Assembly (NCBI GenBank): GCA_028717405.1
Contig: JAQUNY010000095.1
Location: forward strand, 1-6,564
Reading direction: 5' to 3'
Source of the DNA: Eubacteriales bacterium
GTDB lineage: Bacteria > Bacillota > Clostridia > JAQUNY01
DNA length: 6,564 nt
Shown: in pieces, positions 1 to 6,241 of the stretch
How positions within the stretch are numbered: position 1 is the first letter of the stretch
Layout: every line of letters starts with the position of its first letter
Made by a program: the position numbers and the translations under genes
Notes under the pieces: generated by a model
Databases searched by the model: none
Told to the model about the DNA's origin: nothing
What the model saw: the letters and a program-made list of their open reading frames with translations, nothing else

Positions 1-1536
1 CATAATATTAATGTTACCTAAAATACTATTTCTGTTGCTTCTTTCATTACTGCAGTCCCTATAGCTTCTTTTATACATCATATCTCCCGGAAATGCGGGA
101 GCTTCATTTTCAAAAAGCACTTCCATCTTTCTCCCTGTCATTTTCTTTATAAAATCAAGGCTCTTACGGTTTGACAGCTCGATCAACGCAGCGCTCCTCT
201 CCTCTTTGGTCTTTTCTGGAACCTGTTCCGCAAAGCTTGCAGCTTCTGTGCCTTTTCTCCTGGAATACCTGAAAACATGCATCTTACTCAAAGGCAGATT
301 TTCCAGGAATACCGTTGTCTGAGCGAATTCCTCGTCTGTCTCACCCGGAAATCCCGCAATAATATCGGTTGTGATACCTGCATCTTCAAAACTTTGGACT
401 ATCAACCCGGCAGCCTCTCCATATCCTTTGGTGTCATAATTTCTGTTCATCCTCCTGAGTACGCTGTCTGATCCGCTTTGGAGAGACAGGTGGAAGTGGC
501 GGCAGATTTTTCTGTGGCACGCCACAAAATCAATAAATGAGTGATCGATCATAGAAGGTTCAAGTGATCCAAGCCTTATCCTCTCTATTCCTTCAGTTTC
601 ATGTATCATATGGATAAGCTCAGTTAACGGCACTCCACCCCCGCCCTGACCTCTCCCATATGAAGCAATATTGATGCCCGTAAGCACTATTTCCGAATAT
701 CCTGCAGTGGCTATATTCCGGGCTTCTTCTGCGGCTTCAGCCGGCGGTTTGCTCCAAAGAGGGCCTCTCAGATAAGGAATGATGCAGTAGGAGCAAAAGC
801 GGTCGCATCCATCCTGGATCTTCATAAAAGCTCTTGTGTGACCTGTATGTACTTCTTTCAGCGCGGACGATGATAACTCAGGTGATGATGCCGCCAATGA
901 TGCTGATGATGCTGATGACGATGGCGGTGATGATGCTGATGCTGATGCTTTGCCAGGACATAGAACCGTCCCCTGTCTCACTGATACTTTGCCAGGACAT
1001 AGAACCGTCCCCTGTCTCACGGACGATGATAATGCCGGTGATGATGCTGCTGCAATATTATTAAGAGGTCCTTTTTTTCTTCCTTCTGATGCAAATCTGC
1101 ATACCAGCCGGACTATGTCTCTCCTGCCCCGGGTTCCTGTCAATATGTCGATTTCCGTCATTTTTGAAACTTCACCGGGAGACGACTGCGGATAACATCC
1201 CGCTGCTATGATAACAGCTCCCGGATTTTTTGCACGGGCTCTTCTTATCATCTGCCTTGATTTTCTGTCACTCAGAGCCGTAACCGCACAAGTATTTATT
1301 ACAAATACATCGGCATTCCCTGAATCGAAATCGGCAATATCATAACCTTCATTTACAAAAGAATCTTTAATAACATCAGTATCATACTGGTTTGCCTTGC
1401 ATCCGAGAGTCATGGCGGCCATGGCTTTATTCCTGCCGTATTTCTCCCTGAATTCCTGGCCTTCGAGGCAAAGGTCAGGTAAATCAGCGACTCTGAAGCG
1501 GCCTTCACAGCCGCATTTCCCGGGATCCGCTTTCAT
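1..1536 (-). CDS. mtaB: tRNA (N6-L-threonylcarbamoyladenosine(37)-C2)-methylthiotransferase MtaB, 3' end outside the window
   Basis: A radical-SAM enzyme that adds a methylthio group to t6A37 of ANN-decoding tRNAs, in the cytoplasm. Translation from 1536 gives 512 residues without a stop up to the window edge. Visible in order: an N-terminal methylthiotransferase domain with cluster cysteines C46 (TLGCKANQY), C83 (INTCAVT) and C114 (AAGCYP); a Ser/Ala-rich linker at about 153-229; the radical-SAM motif C244xxxC248xxC251 in IQDGCDRFCSYCIIPY, which is MtaB-like; then VLTGIN, HLSLQSGSD and IIAGFPGETDEEF; and the start of a TRAM-like tail after about residue 468. The linker is roughly 50 residues longer than I expect and contains two tandem 13-residue repeats. 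The first 38 residues are also additional to the usual start. ATG 1536 lies 4 bp after the upstream stop with AGGG seven bases ahead. ATG 1422, preceded by AGGA, would give a normal-length N-terminus. Probably co-transcribed with the upstream phosphatase gene. Confidence 0.94.
   Translation of the reverse strand, partial: MKADPGKCGCEGRFRVADLPDLCLEGQEFREKYGRNKAMAAMTLGCKANQYDTDVIKDSFVNEGYDIADFDSGNADVFVINTCAVTALSDRKSRQMIRRARAKNPGAVIIAAGCYPQSSPGEVSKMTEIDILTGTRGRRDIVRLVCRFASEGRKKGPLNNIAAASSPALSSSVRQGTVLCPGKVSVRQGTVLCPGKASASASSPPSSSASSASLAASSPELSSSALKEVHTGHTRAFMKIQDGCDRFCSYCIIPYLRGPLWSKPPAEAAEEARNIATAGYSEIVLTGINIASYGRGQGGGGVPLTELIHMIHETEGIERIRLGSLEPSMIDHSFIDFVACHRKICRHFHLSLQSGSDSVLRRMNRNYDTKGYGEAAGLIVQSFEDAGITTDIIAGFPGETDEEFAQTTVFLENLPLSKMHVFRYSRRKGTEAASFAEQVPEKTKEERSAALIELSNRKSLDFIKKMTGRKMEVLFENEAPAFPGDMMYKRSYRDCSNERSNRNSILGNINIM
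865..1046. repeat. Imperfect direct repeats and GAT/GCT-rich low-complexity tract flanking the REP-like pair
   Basis: The 26 bases at 865-890 match 1021-1046 at 23 positions, 156 bp (52 codons) apart, bracketing the tandem repeats. In mtaB they encode the paired segments AASSPELSSS and AASSPALSSS. Between 891 and 947 the plus strand is mostly GAT and GCT triplets, read on the minus strand as Ser (TCA) and Ala (GCA) codons. The arrangement suggests growth by slippage or duplication while keeping frame. Confidence 0.75.
943..1020 (-). repeat. Two tandem 39-bp REP-like repeats inside mtaB
   Basis: Two head-to-tail 39-bp copies, 943-981 and 982-1020, differ at one base (947 versus 986). Each carries GGGGACGGTTCTATGTCC on the minus strand. 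On the plus strand each can fold as CAGGAC / GTCC-cc-TG around an 8-base loop (first copy 954-975), a short bulged hairpin like those of REP elements. Because 39 is a multiple of three, mtaB stays open; the copies encode residues 173-185 and 186-198, sharing VRQGTVLCPGK. From memory, this GGGGACGGTTCT core occurs as dispersed hairpins in several anaerobe genomes; I cannot verify that here. No transposase lies nearby. Confidence 0.85.
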
Positions 1537-1540
1537 ATCC

Positions 1541-3004
1541 CTACCCTGTCCTTCGGATCCTTCCCTCGATTTTTGCTTTCAGGTTGTTATGCGACATGAA
1601 ATACTCTTCGATTACGTCAGTCTGCGATGTCGAAACAACTATAGCTCTGCCGTTCGGGAGTATCTCTTCATGCGTTATCCCCAGAAATTTGTCCATATTG
1701 TTGTAGTGATAGGCTGCAAGGCCTACTTTGTATGTTTCGTCATCCTTAAGGTCTGCCCCGTTGAATTTGAAGGATGAAATCTGTCTGGCGGTGTTATCAT
1801 ATACGATCTCCACTCCCCGGCTTACCTGATAATGCTCGCTCGAGTTTGTAAGGTTTTCGGGAAGCAGCACCTTTTCAAAAGCTCTCCTGAGCTGCTCTCC
1901 CTTCATCTTTACCTGGTATATTGCCTCCGCGAATGGGAATATCGCGTAAAGGTCCTCCACCTTGACGACCGGACCAAGCTCCGGCTTTCTTATCGCACCG
2001 GAACCCAGCATCATGATATCGAGGCCAAGCATCTCCCGGCATATGTCTGAAAACAGGTTCCCCAGCTCCGTCTCCTTCTGGCGGACAGGGTGAGTCAGCC
2101 TGCGTGCCAGGTGGGTGAGAACCCTGCCATATTTTTCGTCTATCTGGCTCTTATACCTGTTGATAATGCTCTCCAGCTCATAATCATGCGGGCAGTGATC
2201 GTCATCGATCGGTATCAGCTCCCATTTATACTCCTGTATATTGTTTTCGTCTTTATTGATCATGATGTCAAAGCGACCTATCTGCGCCGTACCCATTCCA
2301 GCCTGTGCAATGAGCACATTGTTGACTTTGGCAGGCTGCTCCATGATCGTATGTGAATGCCCGCCGATAATAATATCCACGCCCCATTCGGGATCCAGAA
2401 GTTCCGCCAGCCTGCAGTCATCCTCATAGCCGATATGTGTCAGGAGCACTGTAAGATCAACATCCGTCGTACGGTATGCATTGCATATTTTACCGGTTTC
2501 TATCGCGGCATCCTTTATATCGACAAACGTCCCTATGTATTTATCCATTCTGATAGAGTCCAGAACCGACTCGGTCAGTATGCCGACAAATAAAATTTTA
2601 ATCCCGTCGATCTCTATGATCTTGCTGGGAGGCAAAAGCCGTTTGCTCTGGTTTCTTATGTAAAGATTCGCAGTAATAATCGGAAATTTCGCGTATTTCT
2701 CGAGGAAGAGAAGGTGGGACAGGCCGTAATCGACCTCATGGTTGCCCGCGCAGGCAATGTCCGGCGAAATATAGTTCATTATTTCCATTGTCGAAATTCC
2801 CTTGAACTCTGTATCGATAAGCGAACCCTGGAGCATATCTCCGGCAATCGCATATATCACGCTGTCTTCCTCTTCCCGTACTTTCGAAACATAGCCGGAA
2901 AGCATCGAAACACCGCCTATCAGCTTCTCATCCTTGTCTCTGGCCAGAAAATCCCCGTGCATATCATTGGAATGCAATATTGTCAGTTTCTTGAGGTCAG
3001 GCAT
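1541..3004 (-). CDS. Cytoplasmic metallophosphatase / 5'-nucleotidase (YunD-like)
   Basis: A two-domain 5'-nucleotidase family protein, 487 residues, predicted to hydrolyse nucleotides or related phosphate esters; the actual substrate is not evident. The calcineurin-like metallophosphatase domain comes first: D14xH16 in HSNDMHGDF, D56 in AGDML, N88-H89 in GNHE, H190 in LLTH and GGHSH at 214-218, so the dinuclear metal site looks complete. The C-terminal nucleotidase domain follows from about residue 290, with KETELGNLFSD, LGSGAIRK and FPFAEAIYQVKMKG. There is no signal peptide, unlike periplasmic or wall-anchored UshA-type enzymes, so it should be cytosolic. An ATG at 3088 is open in frame but lies upstream of the -10 box and predicted transcript start. 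AAGGGGGG at 3014-3021 favours ATG 3004 (about 9-base spacer); ATG 3010 (3-4 bases) is the alternative. mtaB starts 4 bp after the stop, suggesting one operon. Confidence 0.92.
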   Translation of the reverse strand: MPDLKKLTILHSNDMHGDFLARDKDEKLIGGVSMLSGYVSKVREEEDSVIYAIAGDMLQGSLIDTEFKGISTMEIMNYISPDIACAGNHEVDYGLSHLLFLEKYAKFPIITANLYIRNQSKRLLPPSKIIEIDGIKILFVGILTESVLDSIRMDKYIGTFVDIKDAAIETGKICNAYRTTDVDLTVLLTHIGYEDDCRLAELLDPEWGVDIIIGGHSHTIMEQPAKVNNVLIAQAGMGTAQIGRFDIMINKDENNIQEYKWELIPIDDDHCPHDYELESIINRYKSQIDEKYGRVLTHLARRLTHPVRQKETELGNLFSDICREMLGLDIMMLGSGAIRKPELGPVVKVEDLYAIFPFAEAIYQVKMKGEQLRRAFEKVLLPENLTNSSEHYQVSRGVEIVYDNTARQISSFKFNGADLKDDETYKVGLAAYHYNNMDKFLGITHEEILPNGRAIVVSTSQTDVIEEYFMSHNNLKAKIEGRIRRTG

Positions 3005-3013
3005 ATTCATAAG

Positions 3014-3021
3014 CCCCCCTT
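3014..3021 (-). promoter_or_regulatory. Ribosome binding site of the phosphatase gene
   Basis: AAGGGGGG on the minus strand is the only Shine-Dalgarno-like run near the start. It lies 9 bases before ATG 3004 and 3 before ATG 3010. It argues against the longer frame from 3088. Confidence 0.6.
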
Positions 3022-3035
3022 CATTTATTAATGAC

Positions 3036-3063
3036 ATTATACATGAACACACAGGCGTACGCC
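3036..3063 (-). promoter_or_regulatory. Promoter of the phosphatase–mtaB unit, with a palindrome in place of the -35
   Basis: A perfect TATAAT -10 box lies at 3036-3041 on the minus strand, putting the transcript start near 3029, about 20 bases before the start codon. No good -35 is found at 16-18 bases. That position is partly occupied by the perfect 10-bp palindrome GGCGTACGCC (3054-3063), a candidate operator or activator site. The -10 call is fair; the operator is inference. Confidence 0.5.
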
Positions 3064-3092
3064 ACAACAAGTCATGTGCACCAGACAAGTGT

Positions 3093-3121
3093 TTGACTTA
3101 TTTTTAACTTTTAAGTAAAAT
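3093..3121 (+). promoter_or_regulatory. Sigma-A type promoter of the HPr-like gene
   Basis: TTGACT (3093-3098), a 17-base spacer and TAAAAT (3116-3121) each match the consensus hexamer at 5 of 6 positions. The predicted start near 3128 gives a leader of about 110 bases. A 6-bp inverted pair AAGTCA (3069-3074) / TGACTT (3094-3099) overlaps the -35 and could bind a regulator. Confidence 0.7.
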
Positions 3122-3225
3122 ATAGTGGAAACGTCATATCATACGAAATTTTTCGGTTTTCGGGATGTACGCATTATGGCTGGTGATATGAGGAAAGAAG
3201 ATATAAGATATAAGATAGATATCAA

Positions 3226-3232
3226 GGGGGAG
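3226..3232 (+). promoter_or_regulatory. Ribosome binding site of the HPr-like gene
   Basis: GGGGGAG ends 8 bases before ATG 3241, an ideal spacing, and fixes this start. Confidence 0.75.
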
Positions 3233-3240
3233 AAGTTAAC

Positions 3241-3468
3241 ATGAAGACATTCAATATCATGCTGAAAACCATCAACGATGTGAAGGATTTTGTGAATATT
3301 TCCACAAAATACGAGTGCGACATCGATCTCACATCAGGCCGCTATGTTGTCGACGCAAAATCAATTATGGGTATATTCAGCCTCGACTTAAGCAAGCCGA
3401 TAAAGGTCCAGATACACAACGATGCATGTGACAATCTGTTTAATGATTTAAAACGCTTTTCAGTATAA
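3241..3468 (+). CDS. HPr-like protein lacking the phosphocarrier histidine
   Basis: A 75-residue protein resembling the PTS phosphocarrier HPr. The clearest match is TKY at 22-24 and DAKSIMGIFSLDLSKP at 38-53, which parallels the KSIMGVMSL segment of HPr that holds the regulatory Ser46; S41 is the equivalent serine. The active-site segment GIHARPAT is not conserved: ungapped alignment places Thr10 where His15 should be, and the only histidine is H59 near the C-terminus. It therefore cannot relay phosphate as HPr does, but could in principle be a serine-phosphorylated regulator, like Crh of Bacillus, which also lacks this histidine. That role is inference. It has its own promoter and ribosome binding site, runs opposite to all other genes here, and converges on rnr with a 13-bp gap. 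Confidence 0.83.
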   Translation: MKTFNIMLKTINDVKDFVNISTKYECDIDLTSGRYVVDAKSIMGIFSLDLSKPIKVQIHNDACDNLFNDLKRFSV

Positions 3469-3481
3469 CACAGCAGAAATG

Positions 3482-5851
3482 TCACGCTTTTGGCCCAGGG
3501 CCTCTCTTTCGGGTCTTATTACGCTTAGCCGGCTGCCCGGCAGTTTTATAAGGTTTCTTTCCCGATTTTTCTGGCCTCCCAGGCCTGTTTTTTTCTGCTT
3601 TTCTTTTAATACCGGCGCCGCTGACTGACGAAGCTGCAGAGAACTTTCTCTTATTCCTGCCCTTTGTCGCTGTCTTGCCGTTATCATCAATTATTACAAA
3701 ATCGATACGGCGAGTCCCGGGATCGGCTTTGGCAAGTCTGACTTTTACCTTACCGCCTATTCTGTATCTTTTTCCAGTCCTTTCGCCTGTCATGCTCCAG
3801 TTTTTTTCGTCAAATATGTAATAATCGTCTTCCATACTGCTGATGTGGACAAGTCCTTCAACAGTATTTTCCAGTTCCACATACATCCCGAACGATGTAA
3901 CATTTGATATTATGGCATTAAAATCTTCTCCCAGGTGCTCTTTCATAATTATGGCTTTATAAAGGTCGTCAGCATCTCTTTCAGCGTTGTCCGCCGCTCT
4001 TTCTCTCTCAGAACAATGTCCTGCCACAGGCTTCAGCATGGCAACCAGGTCTTCCTGCCTTTTCTCGTTCATCACGCCGCGCAGACTTTCTTTCATGATC
4101 CTGTGTATTATCAGATCGGGATATCTCCTTATCGGTGATGTAAAATGGCTGTAATAACGTGCAGCCAAACCAAAGTGGCCTTCGTGCTCCTCACTGTAGC
4201 GCGCCTTTTGCAGAGATCTCAGCATTGCAGTACTTACAACCTTTTCCTCATCTTTGCCCCTGACCTCCGCAAGCAGATTTTGAAGAGCCTTTGGATGCAA
4301 ATCGCCCATTCCCCTGATATGATAGCCCATGGTGCCCGCGAACTCATTCAGAGCCTCGATTTTAAGCATATCAGGCTCTTCATGTATCCTGTAGACAAAA
4401 GGTATCTCAGCCCAGAAGAAGTGCTCGGCAACAGTTTCATTACATACAAGCATAAACTCCTCTATGATACCATGCGCCAGATTCCTTTCTCTTCCTGTTA
4501 CATCAACGGGTTTTCCTTCGCTGTCAAATAAAATTTTCGTCTCTGCCAGATCAAAATCTATTGCACCTCTTTCGGCTCTCTTGTTTTTCAGAATAAGCGC
4601 CAGCTCCTTCATCAGGCTTAAATCATCCGCCAGCAAAGCATACCGGGATTCCAGCTCTTTATTACCTCCCTGGAGGATGCCGTATACATCAGTGTAGGTC
4701 ATTCTTTCATTTATATTGATAATGCTTTCGAATATTTCATGGCTTAACACCATGCCGTCCTTATTGATTTCCATCATTACGGTAAAGGCCAGCCTGTCTT
4801 TTTTAGGATTAAGGCTGCATATCCCGTTTGAAAGTTCTTCGGGCAGCATGGGTATGACACGGTCAGGGAGATAAACACTTGTGCCTCTCTTCATAGCCTC
4901 CTTGTCAAGCGGAGAGCCTTCCTCTACATAATAGCTGACATCAGCGATGTGGACGCCAAGCATATATGAGCCGTTTTTCATGCCGGAAATGGTCACCGCA
5001 TCATCAAGGTCTTTTGCATCCTCACCGTCAATAGTCACTGTCGTGAGCTGTCTCAGATCTCTTCGCCCGGCTGCCATGACCTCTTCAACCTTCATCGGTA
5101 TGGCTTTCGCCTGTGCGACAACATCCTCAGGGAACTCCCTGCTCAGTCCGTAATTCATCATAATAGCGCGGATCTCAGCTTCTGTGTCGCCTTCTTCGCC
5201 AAGTATGGACATAACTCTGCCGGACAGGCTTCTGGTCTTTGACGGCCATTCAACGATACTGACTGCAACTTTCTGGCGGTCTGAAGCCCCTCCTTCGTCA
5301 TCAGGCTTTATATATATTTCATTTGCTATCCGCTTGTCGTCAGGTTCGACAAAAGAAAATCCATATCGGTCATCCTTCCTGAAGGTGCCTGTCACTAAAG
5401 TGTTTGCCCTTTCAAGAACTTTCACTATTTCTCCCTCAAGTCTGCCTCTTGCGCCATCCTTACTTATTATACTGGCAATTACCCTGTCGTTGTGCATGGC
5501 GCCGTTCATGGCGTCCGGCGGGATAAAAACATCCTTTACAGGCGCAATTGCCGGCGTTTTTAACATTTCTCTGCCGGGAACAGGCAGGACAAAACCAAAT
5601 CCTTTTTCCTTGCAGGAAAGCTTTCCTGCTATAAGGTTGAAGCTTTCAGGTTTGCCATATTTACCATTCCTGGTCATATAGATATATCCTTCATTTTCAA
5701 GCTCTTTAAGCGCAGCTTCAAAATCAGCCCTGCGATCCGTCTGCACATCTGCCGCAGCCGCAATCTCATCGGCGGTCCCTGGCTTAAAACCGTCTTCATT
5801 TATTAACTTTATTATTCTGTTTTTCATATCCTCCAATATCTTTCCTTTCAT
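3482..5851 (-). CDS. rnr: Ribonuclease R
   Basis: A processive 3'-to-5' exoribonuclease of the RNB (RNase II) family that degrades structured RNA and acts in RNA quality control. The 789 residues have the full family layout and length: winged-helix N-terminus (about 10-65), two cold-shock domains (about 75-140 with GFGFV, and 150-215 with YGFSFVEPDD), the RNB catalytic core (about 255-590), an S1 domain (about 640-722, TSFGMYVELENTVEGLVHIS) and a Lys/Arg/Pro-rich tail (725-789) likely to bind RNA. The active-site aspartates stand in DGEDAKDLDDAV: D275, D281, D283, D284. HFTSPIRRYPDLIIHR is intact at 569-584. The start is uncertain. ATG 5851 has no clear ribosome binding site. TTG 5836 has AAAGGA six bases upstream. 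ATG 5827 has GGAGG only two bases away. It follows secG by 90 bp, past a terminator-like hairpin. The usual downstream partner smpB is absent. Confidence 0.96.
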   Translation of the reverse strand: MKGKILEDMKNRIIKLINEDGFKPGTADEIAAAADVQTDRRADFEAALKELENEGYIYMTRNGKYGKPESFNLIAGKLSCKEKGFGFVLPVPGREMLKTPAIAPVKDVFIPPDAMNGAMHNDRVIASIISKDGARGRLEGEIVKVLERANTLVTGTFRKDDRYGFSFVEPDDKRIANEIYIKPDDEGGASDRQKVAVSIVEWPSKTRSLSGRVMSILGEEGDTEAEIRAIMMNYGLSREFPEDVVAQAKAIPMKVEEVMAAGRRDLRQLTTVTIDGEDAKDLDDAVTISGMKNGSYMLGVHIADVSYYVEEGSPLDKEAMKRGTSVYLPDRVIPMLPEELSNGICSLNPKKDRLAFTVMMEINKDGMVLSHEIFESIININERMTYTDVYGILQGGNKELESRYALLADDLSLMKELALILKNKRAERGAIDFDLAETKILFDSEGKPVDVTGRERNLAHGIIEEFMLVCNETVAEHFFWAEIPFVYRIHEEPDMLKIEALNEFAGTMGYHIRGMGDLHPKALQNLLAEVRGKDEEKVVSTAMLRSLQKARYSEEHEGHFGLAARYYSHFTSPIRRYPDLIIHRIMKESLRGVMNEKRQEDLVAMLKPVAGHCSERERAADNAERDADDLYKAIIMKEHLGEDFNAIISNVTSFGMYVELENTVEGLVHISSMEDDYYIFDEKNWSMTGERTGKRYRIGGKVKVRLAKADPGTRRIDFVIIDDNGKTATKGRNKRKFSAASSVSGAGIKRKAEKNRPGRPEKSGKKPYKTAGQPAKRNKTRKRGPGPKA
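3528..3547 (+). terminator. Possible terminator of the HPr-like gene, antisense within the end of rnr
   Basis: On the plus strand, GCCGG (3528-3532), loop CTGC, CCGGC (3537-3541), then AGTTTT. The stem is short and it lies 60 bases past the HPr-like stop, within the rnr coding region. The GC-rich rnr tail alone could produce it by chance. Confidence 0.3.
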
Positions 5852-5854
5852 ATG

Positions 5855-5882
5855 AAAAGGACTATGCTTTCCGGCATAGTCC
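5855..5882 (-). terminator. Intrinsic terminator or attenuator between secG and rnr
   Basis: A perfect 9-bp stem GGACTATGC / GCATAGTCC (5859-5867 and 5874-5882) with a 6-base loop is followed on the minus strand by TTTT (5855-5858). Only four U are present, so termination is probably partial. The stem ends 8 bases before ATG 5851, so it may also influence rnr translation. Confidence 0.62.
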
Positions 5883-5895
5883 CTGATCAGTACTG

Positions 5896-5924
5896 TTTCA
5901 AATATTTACTTGTGACATTTGAAA
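5896..5924. repeat. Inverted repeat in the secG–rnr gap
   Basis: TTTCAAAT (5896-5903) and ATTTGAAA (5917-5924) form a perfect 8-bp inverted repeat around 13 bases. It is AT-rich with no U-tract beyond it, so it is more like an operator or weak RNA stem than a terminator. Two overlapping 8-bp palindromes, CTGATCAG and CAGTACTG, lie beside it at 5883-5895. Confidence 0.5.
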
Positions 5925-5941
5925 TCCTGCCTTCTCTGTTT

Positions 5942-6193
5942 TCATCCGTAATAGCTGATTATCAGCTGCAGCGCAATAGATGTAATGAGGAAGAACACCG
6001 CTGCAAAGGTCGTAAATTTACTGAGCTTTGCATCTATGGTCCTTGCCTTGTTTTTGCCAAAAAAGGTCTCGGCGCCTCCCGCAATGGATCCTGACAATCC
6101 TGCCTGTTTCCCGGACTGAAGAAGCACTATCACTATGATAGATACTGCAAACAGTATATGAAAGGCGTTTACAACATACTTGAGCACTTCCAA
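5942..6193 (-). CDS. secG: Preprotein translocase subunit SecG
   Basis: The small membrane subunit of the SecYEG channel, which assists SecA-driven export. The 83-residue product has two hydrophobic segments (about 5-25 and 59-80) and the conserved cytoplasmic loop with LLQSGKQAGLSG (24-35) and GGAETFFGK (39-47), of typical SecG length. The chosen start is TTG 6193: it gives MEVLKYVVNAFHILF, the usual family N-terminus, and has a strong GGAGGTG 6-8 bases upstream. The ATG codons at 6226 and 6223 would add eleven or ten residues (including CFLEVFC) and have no good ribosome binding site. It has its own promoter after eno, and rnr follows. Confidence 0.95.
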   Translation of the reverse strand: MEVLKYVVNAFHILFAVSIIVIVLLQSGKQAGLSGSIAGGAETFFGKNKARTIDAKLSKFTTFAAVFFLITSIALQLIISYYG

Positions 6194-6199
6194 ACAGAA

Positions 6200-6206
6200 C
6201 ACCTCC
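6200..6206 (-). promoter_or_regulatory. Ribosome binding site that decides the TTG start of secG
   Basis: GGAGGTG on the minus strand; the GGAGG core ends 8 bases before TTG 6193. It lies inside the longer ATG-started frame, which argues against that start. Confidence 0.8.
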
Positions 6207-6241
6207 AAAAAGCACTTTACCATCATCTTACGCTTAAAATC

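Noticed and set aside
943..1020. CRISPR array
   Set aside because: Only two copies, directly adjacent with no spacers, and no cas genes.
834..1195. Plus-strand open frames with repeated Met/Asp-rich peptides
   Set aside because: They are antisense to mtaB and reflect the same repeats; mtaB motifs continue on both sides of the region on the minus strand.
3005..3088. Longer N-terminus of the phosphatase from ATG 3088
   Set aside because: The extra 28 residues do not resemble the family, contain the -10 box and ribosome binding site, and the catalytic domain starts at about residue 8 of the shorter form.
3935..5681. Plus-strand open frames across rnr, up to 165 residues
   Set aside because: They are shadows of the rnr coding sequence with no ribosome binding sites or recognisable domains.
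5861..5906. Separate rnr promoter (TTGAAA, 17-base spacer, TATGCC)
   Set aside because: The -10 matches consensus at only three positions and lies inside the terminator stem.
6194..6226. ATG start of secG at 6226
   Set aside because: The strong ribosome binding site lies inside this extension and the TTG start gives the normal family N-terminus.
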